Shown piece by piece: positions 26,377 through 33,993 of a stretch of 64,000 nt of DNA. The notes beneath the pieces were generated by a model. That model was given only the letters and a program-made list of their open reading frames with translations, was not told where the DNA came from and searched no databases. This DNA comes from EX4572-165 sp964581795 (GTDB lineage Archaea; Thermoplasmatota; E2; DHVEG-1), in NCBI GenBank assembly GCA_964581795.1, contig CAZOPW010000001.1, forward strand, positions 1 through 64,000, given 5' to 3'. Every line of letters begins with the position of its first letter. Position 1 is the stretch's first letter. Made by a program: the position numbers and the translations under genes.

Positions 26377-27018
26377 TACATCATCAATATAAGAAGCGGG
26401 GGTTGTAAAACCAACAATTCCTGGTGAACCTTCCTCACAGACGACAATACCAGATACATCAGTTCTTGGAAGTAATCCACCAAATACTTCGTCTGTATTT
26501 ATTCCTAAAATCACGTGATCTCCAAAATTAATAATTGGATTGTCTCTTGTGCATGAATCATCAGCATCATTTAAAACAATTACACTGAATGAATTTGCAC
26601 TACCATATGTGCCACTGCCAAATACATCTCCGTTTACATTCGAAGAGTTAGTGTATGTATCATCTGATCTCTCGTATGCTAATATATATTTCTCTGATGA
26701 ATCTGATATTTCAATTATTGTTTCATGTAAATCAATATCTGGAGATCCTGCTTTTGAAGTTATCTCTATAGCCATTTTATCAATTGAACCAGAAGTATTA
26801 TGACCTTCAATAGCTTCAACTTTCAATCCACTTGCTACTTCTGCGATAGTCTCCTGACCAGTTTTTAACGCCTGCATTTCCAACCGCGTACTTGTTTGGA
26901 TAAGTACAGATGCGGCAATACCTGCCACAAGAACCATGGCAATAAAAATAATCATTGCACCTATCCCAATTGCTGCGGTATCTATCTTTAAATTCTTTCC
27001 TAATTTTCTACATCCCAT
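26362..27018 (-). CDS. archaellin B1
   Basis: 218 residues from ATG 27018, chosen because it aligns with the start of archaellin B2 and both have GGAGG 12 bases upstream; ATG 27021 and a longer frame to 27057 also exist. The signal peptide ends in TAAIGIGAMIIFIAMVLVAG. Other marks are KAGSPDIDLHETIIEISDS, VIVLNDADDSCTRDNPIINFGDHVILGI in two blocks, and the end GSPGIVGFTTPASYIDDVMELQ-like tail. It is similar to B2 throughout but diverged in the centre. First gene of the B1-A1 operon. Confidence 0.9.
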   Translation of the reverse strand: MGCRKLGKNLKIDTAAIGIGAMIIFIAMVLVAGIAASVLIQTSTRLEMQALKTGQETIAEVASGLKVEAIEGHNTSGSIDKMAIEITSKAGSPDIDLHETIIEISDSSEKYILAYERSDDTYTNSSNVNGDVFGSGTYGSANSFSVIVLNDADDSCTRDNPIINFGDHVILGINTDEVFGGLLPRTDVSGIVVCEEGSPGIVGFTTPASYIDDVMELQ

Positions 27019-27090
27019 CATCGGAACATCCCTCCTAAAAGTTACGTCTTGTAACAATTAGGTTGTTTCTATCAACAATAAAACAAACGG

Positions 27091-27161
27091 TCTTATTATA
27101 CCTTTTTTTTAGATAGCAATACAAGTGTTAAGGCAAATGCATATGCATATGAATATGTTAA
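27091..27161 (-). promoter_or_regulatory. archaellin B1-A1 promoter with hexamer array (site C)
   Basis: On the plus strand TGCATA TGCATA TGAATA TGTTAA run in phase at 27138-27161. On the minus strand GGTATAATAAGA (27091-27102) is the TATA box about 30 bases nearer the gene. The first two units are perfect copies of the hexamer consensus. Confidence 0.65.
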
Positions 27162-27199
27162 AAATCAAGAAATGAATTTTGTCTTGTTATAAAAAGGGT

Positions 27200-27214
27200 A
27201 AATATAGAGTCAAT
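27200..27214 (+). repeat. target-site duplication, left copy
   Basis: AAATATAGAGTCAAT directly adjoins the left end of the IS element and matches AAATATAGAATCAAT at 28203-28217 in 14 of 15 bases. Confidence 0.8.
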
Positions 27215-28202
27215 TGTGTAGTACGAATATTATTTCGTTTTTTCTTTTTCATATTTTCAACTCCATAAAATATCCTAAAAGACAACTTGGATCTAATTTT
27301 CTCATCAATGCCTCTGCAGGGTTCTCTCCGATCTCTAACCAGAGAGATCCATGTAACCGATGGTTATACCATTGAAGGAATTCTTCAATGGTGTCAAAAC
27401 GCCATCGGTGCTTATCATATTCAAACCAGAATCGTTCCACTTTCCCATTGGTTTGAGGATTATTCCTGCGAGAGGGAACAAAGTTGATATCATTTTGTTC
27501 CAGGAATTCCTGAAATTGTGATTTGCTCTTCGGATGATTTGAGTAAAACTGGGTACCTCGATCCGTGTTCACATCCTTGATGAATGCATGAAACAGATGA
27601 CTGTGATCAATCACCTTTTGAAAAGTATCAATACTATGCCTTGCAGTTGCTTCAGGATACTCTGCTCCATGAAAGATGTATCGTGATGCATCATCCATCC
27701 AGACAATGGCATGTGGATGATCCACTGAGGTACGATGCCAGTCACCATGGATCAATGAAAAACTATGATCACGTTCATACCGGCGACGTTTCCGTTTCTT
27801 CTGTTTATTCGGATTTGGAATCGTTCTTTTCTTCTTCAGGAAATACTTATGGATCTTATGATGTGGAATATGATGCCCTCTTCGTTTCAATTCATGAAAA
27901 AGAAGACGAGCTCCGAACCGTGTTTCCTACCAACTTGATCAATGATCTCCTTTTCCGTTGGAGTAAGTGGTTTTCCTCTTGGTCGTCTCCTCGGGTTCAA
28001 ACAGGGAGGTTTTCCTGTTTTGCTTATATTCCTTTACTAATTGCTGAATCCTCCGGATGCTTACTTCATAATGTCGAGCTAATCGTTCTGTGGTCCAATC
28101 TTTATCTTCCACTGCATGTTTGCAGATGTTCCTTATTTTCTTGTCTGTAAGCTTTGTCACATCAGCATGTAATCTAAAGCGAAATAATTTTCATACTCTA
28201 CA
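27215..28202 (-). mobile_element. IS481-family-like insertion sequence
   Basis: 988 bases. The left end TGTGTAGTACGAATATTATT and the reverse complement of the right end TGTAGAGTATGAAAATTATT agree in 19 of 23 bases over the full inverted repeat, both beginning TGT and reaching TTTCG. The element is flanked by a near-perfect 15-bp direct repeat. The length, TGT ends and a single HTH plus DDE transposase fit the IS481 family. It sits between the terminator of the B2-A2 archaellin operon and the promoter array of the B1-A1 operon, so it disrupts no gene. Confidence 0.85.
27249..28160 (-). pseudogene. IS481-like transposase, broken by two frameshifts
   Basis: Three reading frames join into one transposase. 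The first (from GTG 28160) has a helix-turn-helix (WTTERLARHYEVSIRRIQQLV). A second frame gives RPRGKPLTPTEKEIIDQV. The third starts ETRFGARLLFHELKRRGHHI and carries the DDE catalytic core: Asp in IHGDWH, Asp in NTDRGTQF, Glu in NGKVERFW. The shifts lie near 27985-27995 and 27918-27930. All three catalytic residues survive, but no single frame makes the full protein, so it is probably inactive unless sequencing errors or programmed shifting explain the breaks. Confidence 0.85.
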
Positions 28203-28217
28203 AAATATAGAATCAAT
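28203..28217 (+). repeat. target-site duplication, right copy
   Basis: AAATATAGAATCAAT adjoins the right IS end; it differs at one base from the left copy at 27200-27214. Confidence 0.8.
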
Positions 28218-28230
28218 AAAAAAAGATTTA

Positions 28231-28283
28231 AAGAAATAAAAAAGTGAAGGGTTCCAAAAGGATTGGTTTCGGAGTGCCCTTTT
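28231..28283 (-). terminator. terminator after archaellin A copy 2
   Basis: Read on minus, AAGGGCACTCC (28271-28281) and GGAACCCTT (28247-28255) form an imperfect stem, followed by CACTTTTTTATTTCTTT. It is just beyond the stop codon of archaellin A2 and just before the IS target site. Confidence 0.6.
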
Positions 28284-28290
28284 TTCAATT

Positions 28291-29035
28291 TATTATTGTA
28301 GTTTATAGATTTGATCAACGTATGTCATTGGTGTAGTAAACGAAATCACACCAGGTGACCCAATCTCAGGAATCACACGACCAAACACATCTGTTCGTGG
28401 TGGAAGTTGTGCATCAAACAAATATGAAGTATTTGTACAAATATACAAAATCGCTTTATCCCCACGATTCAACACGGGATTACTCGCAGTAATCGAACTA
28501 TCTTCATCCTGCAACACACCAATCGCAAACGTTTCAGCACCAGTCGTATTCCAATGATCTTCACCAATATCAAACATATCACCAGTCACATCACCAACAA
28601 AGGAAATATTGCCATCACCAGTATCTGTCGCATTAGTATAGTTATAACGTACCAATGATTTTGTAGCACCGTTACTAATCAAGATATAAGTATTATTCAG
28701 ATCGATATCATCCGAACCTGGTCGAACCTTCACCACAACAGCAAGCCGAGACAAATTCTCAAGCTCAGTACTATTGGATTCATTTCGAACCCATCCAGAA
28801 ACCTCAAAAACAGAAATACCACTACTCACCTCTTTCCGAGTTTTCTGGCCAGTACTCAACGCCTGAATCTGCACGGTATTGCTTGTAGAAACCAAAACCG
28901 ATGCAGCAATACCTGCAACCAAAACCATTGCAATAAACACAATCATTGCACCAATACCAATAGCAGCTTCATGATCTCGAATAAAATTCTTAACAAACAT
29001 TCTCATTTCTATTCACCTCCTTATTGCAACTCCAT
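28291..29035 (-). repeat. 745-bp duplicated segment, copy 2
   Basis: Apparently identical to 25632-26376. The precise ends, within the last codons of archaellin B and at the archaellin A stop, suggest recent gene conversion inside an older two-gene duplication. Confidence 0.9.
28293..29006 (-). CDS. archaellin A, copy 2
   Basis: 237 residues, the same protein as archaellin A copy 1, with the same GGAGGTGA ribosome site and 14-base gap behind archaellin B2. Having two identical genes under two array-bearing promoters would raise dosage of what is likely the main filament subunit. It ends before a terminator and the IS element. Confidence 0.92.
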   Translation of the reverse strand: MRMFVKNFIRDHEAAIGIGAMIVFIAMVLVAGIAASVLVSTSNTVQIQALSTGQKTRKEVSSGISVFEVSGWVRNESNSTELENLSRLAVVVKVRPGSDDIDLNNTYILISNGATKSLVRYNYTNATDTGDGNISFVGDVTGDMFDIGEDHWNTTGAETFAIGVLQDEDSSITASNPVLNRGDKAILYICTNTSYLFDAQLPPRTDVFGRVIPEIGSPGVISFTTPMTYVDQIYKLQ

Positions 29036-29677
29036 CCAAGCATCAATGTATGATGCAGGAGTAGTAAAACCGACAATTCCTGCTGCACCTTCTTCACATA
29101 TAACTAATCCAGATACATCAGTTCTTGGTAATAAACCACTGTTTACTGTAAAGACTGAACTTGTATCAATGCCTAAAATAACGTGGTCTCCATCATTTAT
29201 TACAGGTGTTGTACTTGTGCATGATTCATCAGCATCTTGCAAAACTGTAATTCCAAACGCAGTTGAGGATCCCCAAGCTCCATTAGTAGATAGGTCTCCA
29301 TCAATCGATGTTGAGTTTTTATAATCAGATCCATAACCGAGTACATATTTGTTTGTTGAATCGGATATTTCAATTATTGCCTGTTCTAAATCTATATCTG
29401 GAGCGCCTGCTTTTGGTCTAATTTCAATTGCCATTTTGGTAATTTTACCTGAAGCATTGTATCCTTCAACACCTTCAACAGTAATACCTGAGGATACTTC
29501 AGCGATTGTTTCTTGACCCGTTTTTAATGCTTGCATCTCTAAACGTGTACTTGTTTGCACCAGCACCGATGCAGCAATTCCAGCAACAAGAACCATGGCG
29601 ATAAAAATTATCATGGCTCCGATACCAATTGCTGCCATATTTTTTCTATTTGTAAGGTATTTAGTCTTTCGTCCCAT
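29021..29677 (-). CDS. archaellin B2
   Basis: 218 residues, ATG 29677, GGAGG 12 bases upstream. The signal peptide is NMAAIGIGAMIIFIAMVLVAG after the basic MGRKTKYLTNRK. The body has KAGAPDIDLEQAIIEISDS, TVLQDADESCTSTTPVINDGDH in part and the same C-terminal GFTTPASYID as B1. It differs from B1 in the centre and at the N-terminus. First gene of the B2-A2 operon, behind the longest hexamer array in the window. Confidence 0.9.
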   Translation of the reverse strand: MGRKTKYLTNRKNMAAIGIGAMIIFIAMVLVAGIAASVLVQTSTRLEMQALKTGQETIAEVSSGITVEGVEGYNASGKITKMAIEIRPKAGAPDIDLEQAIIEISDSTNKYVLGYGSDYKNSTSIDGDLSTNGAWGSSTAFGITVLQDADESCTSTTPVINDGDHVILGIDTSSVFTVNSGLLPRTDVSGLVICEEGAAGIVGFTTPASYIDAWMELQ

Positions 29678-29742
29678 CCTTCTATTACCCCTCCTGACAG
29701 TTACACAATTGCAACCTTTCAGAGTGCTACCCCAATATTCCT

Positions 29743-29812
29743 CTCTGTTTTTATATACTTTATTTGCATGTGAATATGCAGGTGAATGTGTAGGTGCCTA
29801 TTCGATTGAGTG
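29743..29812 (-). promoter_or_regulatory. archaellin B2-A2 promoter with eight-unit hexamer array (site D)
   Basis: The plus strand reads TGCATG TGAATA TGCAGG TGAATG TGTAGG TGCCTA TTCGAT TGAGTG in unbroken 6-bp phase (29765-29812). Immediately gene-proximal on minus, AAGTATATAAAAACAG (29745-29760) is a strong TATA box, about 75 bases before the ATG. This layout matches activator sites placed just upstream of BRE/TATA. Confidence 0.7.
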
Positions 29813-29941
29813 GCATGGTAATAATGAGGGCGCATACACAAAGTAATATTCAGTTCAATAAATGAGAAAGTATGTTTTTCTTAAAGAAAATATTTTAATT
29901 TCAAATGAAATATTATTCAAATTGAATGAAATTCACTATTT

Positions 29942-30379
29942 TTATTTGAATATGTCCTTTTCCATTTTAGAAATCTGTTGTTCTAAATGCATAAGCTCTA
30001 AATCAACACCCATCTCTTTTAAAACATTTATAGATTCATCATCTAATTTTTGTGATAACTCTTTTAAAAAAAAATGTCCTGCTTCATCGCCCAGGGAATT
30101 ATTCAAATGAGTGATAATATCTTTTACCGCTGGACCCATTTTATTTATTTTCAATTCATTTATATTACCCATGATGGTTATTGGTTCAGAATCTTCTAAA
30201 TAAGTTGTGTCTTTCACTGTTATATTATCTAAAAATGAGTGTTGTTTTTTTAAATTATTTAGTGTTGATCCCAATAAATAGACTGCATGGCTCTGTGTGG
30301 TCTTCCTTCCAGATATTAATAAAATCGTGTTTAAAACATCCTTAATAACTTTTATATTTTCCACCATATTTAGTCCCAT
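29942..30379 (-). CDS. hypothetical protein, mainly alpha-helical
   Basis: 145 residues from ATG 30379 (ATG 30367 and a longer frame to 30466 are possible; the extension is very AT-rich and lacks a ribosome site). No signal peptide or membrane helix. The sequence is helical with a C-terminal stretch DEAGHFFLKELSQKLDDESI and a closing LMHLEQQISKMEKDIF that may be a coiled coil. The family is not recognised. It lies between archaellin B2 and a lipoprotein gene and is transcribed toward the archaellins, with 260 bases and the B2 promoter between. Confidence 0.5.
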   Translation of the reverse strand: MGLNMVENIKVIKDVLNTILLISGRKTTQSHAVYLLGSTLNNLKKQHSFLDNITVKDTTYLEDSEPITIMGNINELKINKMGPAVKDIITHLNNSLGDEAGHFFLKELSQKLDDESINVLKEMGVDLELMHLEQQISKMEKDIFK

Positions 30380-30570
30380 TTCTTGATAATTATTTCTAAT
30401 TGAATATCTGTAGAAATAAATATTGTTTTTCTTAAGAATAGAAATTGATTTTTTATATTTTATCATTTTTCAATAATAAGGAATTTGGTTAGTATTTTAT
30501 CAATTTCTTTTTTGTGTTTATTATAAATTATTAAATAATGGTAATACTATTTAGTCTTGGATGAGGTATT

Positions 30571-31014
30571 ATGGATGCAAAAAAGTATATCTTTGGAATA
30601 ATGCTTATTATACTCTTCATTGCTTTCTCGGGTTGTGAGGAACAAGGAGTAACAACACAACAATCATTTGATCATGTTCAATTCAACTCAGAAGTAGTGG
30701 ATTTGGCATATGCTAACGTTACGTTTTTTGAAGAAAAGGAGTTTAATGACGAGATGGAGCCAATAATGGTAACAAAGGAAGTTGAGGTGAAATATCTTTT
30801 CCATAATAAATTGGATCGAACTATTAATGTAAGTGTCACAATTGAATTTTACTCTGATCAAGACGAATTAATTTACCGAGTCGGGCCTCGAATAATTCAT
30901 GGATTGTTAAAAGATTATACAGAAAAGCAATTCACAGATGTCAATATCGCCCGATGCATTGGTGATAACGCAAATAATGTTTCATATGTTAAGATAATTG
31001 CATATGAAGTCTAA
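30571..31014 (+). CDS. small lipoprotein, unknown function
   Basis: 147 residues; GAGGTATT lies just before ATG 30571. A hydrophobic signal (YIFGIMLIILFIAF) ends in the lipobox FSGC at Cys 26, so it is probably lipid-anchored outside the membrane. The remainder is a single beta-rich domain (VEVKYLFHNKLDRTINVSVTI) of the kind seen in FxLYD or other Ig-like archaeal lipoproteins. The stop overlaps by four bases the stop of the convergent gene. Confidence 0.65.
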   Translation: MDAKKYIFGIMLIILFIAFSGCEEQGVTTQQSFDHVQFNSEVVDLAYANVTFFEEKEFNDEMEPIMVTKEVEVKYLFHNKLDRTINVSVTIEFYSDQDELIYRVGPRIIHGLLKDYTEKQFTDVNIARCIGDNANNVSYVKIIAYEV

Positions 31015-31538
31015 TCTCTATTTTTATTTTTTATGAAAATACCAATGATTAGCAAGATCGACAATAGGTAAAATGGTTGAACGAACGGCGTATCATTAGA
31101 TGAAGTATCTTCATATTCAATCGTTATTGTTTCTGTTCCAGAATTTGCATTTGTTTTTTGTATGCTAGTGTTGGTAGGACCGTAAGTTATAGTTAATATA
31201 TGATTTCCTGTCCCAGAAAGAGGATATTCTTCGAATATAAATGTTTTTGTCTCCAAGGCATCGAATATATATTCCTCGGTTACGGAAAAATCTTCGTCAT
31301 CAGTTAATTTTAGAGTTATTTGATCTGATGAAATATTTCCACGATTTGCCAAAGTAACCATAATATCATATTTTACAACCAATTCTTGTCCAATAGTTTC
31401 TTCTTTAATTTTTGAATAATCAGTATTTACCAAGGTTAACTCATAATCCTGTGCCGATACTTGAAGGATCGTTATAAATAAAAGTAAACCAAGTGTTGAT
31501 AAAATTAGACGTTTTAATATCTTATTTCTACCCCTCAT
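31011..31538 (-). CDS. secreted CARDB-like protein with C-terminal membrane helix
   Basis: 175 residues. It has an N-terminal signal (RLILSTLGLLLFITILQVSAQ), one Ig/CARDB-like domain (IMVTLANRGNISSDQITLKL ... SGTGNHILTITY) and a C-terminal helix (PFYLLSILLIIGIFI) followed by KNKNRD, so the domain faces outside. Tail-to-tail with the lipoprotein gene, overlapping four bases. Function unknown; a surface adhesion or assembly role is possible. Confidence 0.65.
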   Translation of the reverse strand: MRGRNKILKRLILSTLGLLLFITILQVSAQDYELTLVNTDYSKIKEETIGQELVVKYDIMVTLANRGNISSDQITLKLTDDEDFSVTEEYIFDALETKTFIFEEYPLSGTGNHILTITYGPTNTSIQKTNANSGTETITIEYEDTSSNDTPFVQPFYLLSILLIIGIFIKNKNRD

Positions 31539-31634
31539 CTCTATTCACCATTATTCTTTTGTTAGTGAACACTTAGAATGGAGGAGCATGTATTTAAGTA
31601 AGAGTATTTATTCATTTTATTGAGGTGAAATGAG

Positions 31635-31847
31635 ATGTTGAAATCACGCGGAATAAAACGTGGTATAGAAGTATTTGTGAAAGATCCAGTTAATCCCAAT
31701 GATCCTTTGAGAAAGGCCAGAGTGGTTAACACGTATCCTCATCCAAGTAGCTGGTTAGTTGTCCAATTTGAAAATGGTGAGATGAAAGAAGTTGACGAAA
31801 GTATGGTTACTACTATGTTTGAACGCAATCGAAAGTCCTATTTTTAA
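31635..31847 (+). CDS. small hypothetical protein
   Basis: 70 residues; ATG 31635 preceded by GAGGTGAAATGAG, a very good ribosome site, and by a TATA-like TATTTAAG about 45 bases upstream. The sequence is basic and probably a small beta barrel (IEVFVKDPVNPNDPLRKARVV, SSWLVVQFENGEMKEV). Not recognised; the strong expression signals are the main reason to accept it. Confidence 0.6.
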   Translation: MLKSRGIKRGIEVFVKDPVNPNDPLRKARVVNTYPHPSSWLVVQFENGEMKEVDESMVTTMFERNRKSYF

Positions 31848-31902
31848 TCGTGATATATAAAATATTAAGTTATTTCATTGAATTATCAATCGCATAATTT
31901 TC

Positions 31903-31948
31903 CGTATATGCATGTGCATTTGTTGATGGATATGCAAGTTATATATCT
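31903..31948 (+). promoter_or_regulatory. hexamer array and TATA box (site E)
   Basis: CGTATA TGCATG TGCATT TGTTGA TGGATA TGCAAG are in 6-bp phase (31903-31938) and run directly into TTATATATC, a TATA-like box. The next gene on this strand starts at 32121, leaving a leader of about 150 bases if transcription starts here. Confidence 0.55.
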
Positions 31949-31971
31949 GGTAATTATTTTTTGTGGGTTTA

Positions 31972-32000
31972 TGTGTAATTATTGTGTAATACATTACACA
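31972..32000 (+). promoter_or_regulatory. operator-like inverted repeat with third half-site
   Basis: TGTGTAAT (31983-31990) and ATTACACA (31993-32000) form a perfect 8-bp inverted repeat with a 2-base centre. An extra TGTGTAAT lies exactly 11 bases upstream at 31972-31979, about one helical turn. This looks like a dimeric repressor site downstream of the site E promoter. Confidence 0.45.
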
Positions 32001-32120
32001 TCACTAATTTTTCAATTCTATAATTAGAGATAATAGTTTTATTTAGGCTTATGTTCCTTTCATAATAGTGGTATTTTTTCATTATGATCATTTTTTCAAC
32101 AAGAATTAAAAAGAAGTAAT

Positions 32121-32609
32121 GTGGCAAACAATATCACGATGGAAGGAAAGAAGGATATAACTAAGGCAATTACTAAGATACGAAGTCATCCTCATTTCCT
32201 TGTTTTTATGAGTATTTTAGTAATTAGTGTCTTAAGTAATAGTATTATGATATCATATATGGGAGTTTCCTCATTTATTGATTCATTATCTAATCCAGAA
32301 GAATATAAAATCATCAGTCACAAATATATATTAAACAAACAGCATGAAGCCGATAGATTTTGTATTATCGCTCAAAAACAATCACAGACACTATCATCAA
32401 TTAATACTTCAGACCAACTCTATATTCATTATAGCAATGATTGTTCTTCTTACTATTTATTATCAAATCAATCAGAAAAACCAGATCAATCGCTCCAGAT
32501 TGCGGGCAAAGTGGTTTCCATTATTGAATCTGATCCGCTATCTACTTTATCTTTTATATGGTGGCAAAAAAGTATTCAGTTTATTGAAATTTTGAAAAGT
32601 AAAAAATAA
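32121..32609 (+). CDS. membrane-anchored protein, unknown function
   Basis: 162 residues from GTG 32121 (ATG 32139 also in frame). There is one membrane helix (about 27-50, FLVFMSILVISVLSNSIMISY) preceded by basic residues, then an extracellular domain of about 110 residues with Cys and N-x-S/T sites. No family recognised. It precedes the DUF1614 membrane gene by 32 bases, so the two are likely cotranscribed from the site E promoter. Confidence 0.5.
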   Translation: MANNITMEGKKDITKAITKIRSHPHFLVFMSILVISVLSNSIMISYMGVSSFIDSLSNPEEYKIISHKYILNKQHEADRFCIIAQKQSQTLSSINTSDQLYIHYSNDCSSYYLLSNQSEKPDQSLQIAGKVVSIIESDPLSTLSFIWWQKSIQFIEILKSKK

Positions 32610-32641
32610 TTATATCAACATGTAAAAAATGAAGGAATAAA

Positions 32642-33352
32642 ATGAACCAAGCAACGATGTTTATGTATCTCATTGCAATTATTTTTTTGCCCGTTGTTAT
32701 TCTATTTTCATTATATTTGGTTTATATGTTAATTTTTAATTCGTTGACTTTTTCTTCCAAAACTTCAATGATGTTAACCATATTTATCATGTTGACCTCT
32801 TTTTCTCCATCCTTGCTTTTTCAACACGCTGATGGCATATTCTTGTTTTCAATTTCTTCATGGAATTTTTATATTCACCCAATTGGATTTCTATTGCCGG
32901 TTCTAATTTCTTGTTTATTAATTATGAAAACGAAAGTAAGTTGGCCGTTTTTATTGAGTAGCCTTATCCCTGTATCACTTACTGCTTATCTCATGACTAC
33001 TCCAATTATTGAAAAAGGAATTGTATCCCCATTTCCCCTTTGGTTATTTCCACCCTTGGTTGCTGCTATAATATCGGTTTTAAATAAAGAAGTGCTCCAA
33101 AATAAACTATTTTTATATGCTTTTTCTCTTGGTGTTTTTGGCGTGATTATTGGAGCAGATCTTGCACATTTACCGACCTTAATACAGCTCTCAACCTCAT
33201 CATCGATGCATGCAACAATAGGAGGAGCGGGCAGTCTTGATCTCATTTTCTTAAGCGGTATTTTTTCCGTATTATTTTCAAAATTATTTTTACTTGGAAG
33301 AAAACTACTTCATTTTGAACAAATGAATAAAACAGAATATCTGCATATGTAA
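32642..33352 (+). CDS. DUF1614-type integral membrane protein
   Basis: 236 residues, ATG after GAAGG. About seven hydrophobic helices. The C-terminal third carries the family-like signature GVIIGADLAHLPTL and IGGAGSLDLIFLSGIFSVLF, which resembles the GADL...SIGGAG.xDgIFLTGI pattern of DUF1614. Biochemical function is not known. It is followed by the hexamer array and promoter of the EarA-like gene. Confidence 0.6.
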   Translation: MNQATMFMYLIAIIFLPVVILFSLYLVYMLIFNSLTFSSKTSMMLTIFIMLTSFSPSLLFQHADGIFLFSISSWNFYIHPIGFLLPVLISCLLIMKTKVSWPFLLSSLIPVSLTAYLMTTPIIEKGIVSPFPLWLFPPLVAAIISVLNKEVLQNKLFLYAFSLGVFGVIIGADLAHLPTLIQLSTSSSMHATIGGAGSLDLIFLSGIFSVLFSKLFLLGRKLLHFEQMNKTEYLHM

Positions 33353-33390
33353 TTATTAATGCGAGCAATAATGCAAATAATACTGTATAT

Positions 33391-33455
33391 TGCAGGTGCA
33401 TATGCAGGTGTATATGTTGATGCTTATTCAAGTGGGGATTTAGTATAAATAATAG
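33391..33455 (+). promoter_or_regulatory. EarA-like gene promoter with hexamer array (site F)
   Basis: TGCAGG TGCATA TGCAGG TGTATA TGTTGA TGCTTA TTCAAG TGGGGA run in unbroken 6-bp phase (33391-33438). A TATA box, AGTATAAATAATAG (33442-33455), follows immediately and the ATG is at 33492. This is the clearest array on the plus strand and stands before a gene for a DNA-binding protein, so autoregulation is likely. Confidence 0.7.
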
Positions 33456-33491
33456 TAGTTTCATACATTACTAAAGCGGTGAGGGTTTGGG

Positions 33492-33836
33492 ATGCACGAG
33501 CCGGATAATGAAAATATTTCAGCAGAGGTAAAGCGCCCTTTGGTAGTTCGGGCGTTACGCAGAAGTAACGTACGAAAAAAGATAGCAGAATATCTTTTTG
33601 ATATTAGTCCAAGTTATAGTTATACTTCTGAAATAGCCTATCATGTAAAAACGACTCCAACTAATGTGATAGGAGCTATTAGAGGGATGAAATCACGATA
33701 TCGAGAGGATGAGTCATTAATAGGACTTGATCTTATCGAAGAAAGGAAGGGCGGATCAAACATTAAACTCTATGGTCTTACTCCTTTTGGAAAAGAGATT
33801 CTAGAGTCAATGTTAAAGGAGAAAAATAATCGTTAA
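33492..33836 (+). CDS. earA: EarA-like winged-helix archaellum regulator
   Basis: 114 residues, ATG 33492 after GGTGAGGG. It is a MarR/ArsR-like winged helix: ALRRSNVRKKIAEYLFDI, the turn SEIAYHVKTTPTNVIGAIRGM as recognition region, a wing (EERKGGSNIKLYGLT) and a final helix. Size and pattern fit EarA, the activator of the fla operon in Methanococcus maripaludis, which binds TACATA hexamers next to the BRE/TATA. Here TGCATA hexamers stand before its own gene and before archaellin operons. Its place between archaellins and che genes supports the assignment. Identification is by pattern; the gene symbol is provisional. Confidence 0.65.
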   Translation: MHEPDNENISAEVKRPLVVRALRRSNVRKKIAEYLFDISPSYSYTSEIAYHVKTTPTNVIGAIRGMKSRYREDESLIGLDLIEERKGGSNIKLYGLTPFGKEILESMLKEKNNR

Positions 33837-33837
33837 A

Positions 33838-33872
33838 GATGGCTATTTTATACTGCCATCGCTTTATTTTTA
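33838..33872 (+). terminator. hairpin terminator after EarA-like gene
   Basis: GATGGC (33838-33843) pairs with GCCATC (33855-33860) across an 11-base loop, followed by GCTTTATTTTT. It begins one base after the stop codon. Confidence 0.6.
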
Positions 33873-33993
33873 AAATAGAAATCCTCACTGCATTTTAAAA
33901 TCAATGATTAAAAAAAGAAATATAAAAAAAGATGGTATGATACTTCTTGAGTAAGTCGTGTTGCATTATCCAAAAGAAGAGAAATATTTTTAT

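Noticed and set aside
27584..28150. 188-codon plus-strand frame across the IS element
   Set aside because: It is antisense to the transposase, whose DDE motifs are clear on the minus strand.
29765..29812. Hexamer arrays considered as CRISPR or simple microsatellite
   Set aside because: Units are 6 bases with no spacers, vary in sequence and lie at fixed positions next to TATA boxes, so a regulatory reading fits better.
29595..29846. 83-codon plus-strand frame over the archaellin B2 start and promoter
   Set aside because: It is antisense to a clear signal peptide and overlaps the TATA box and array.
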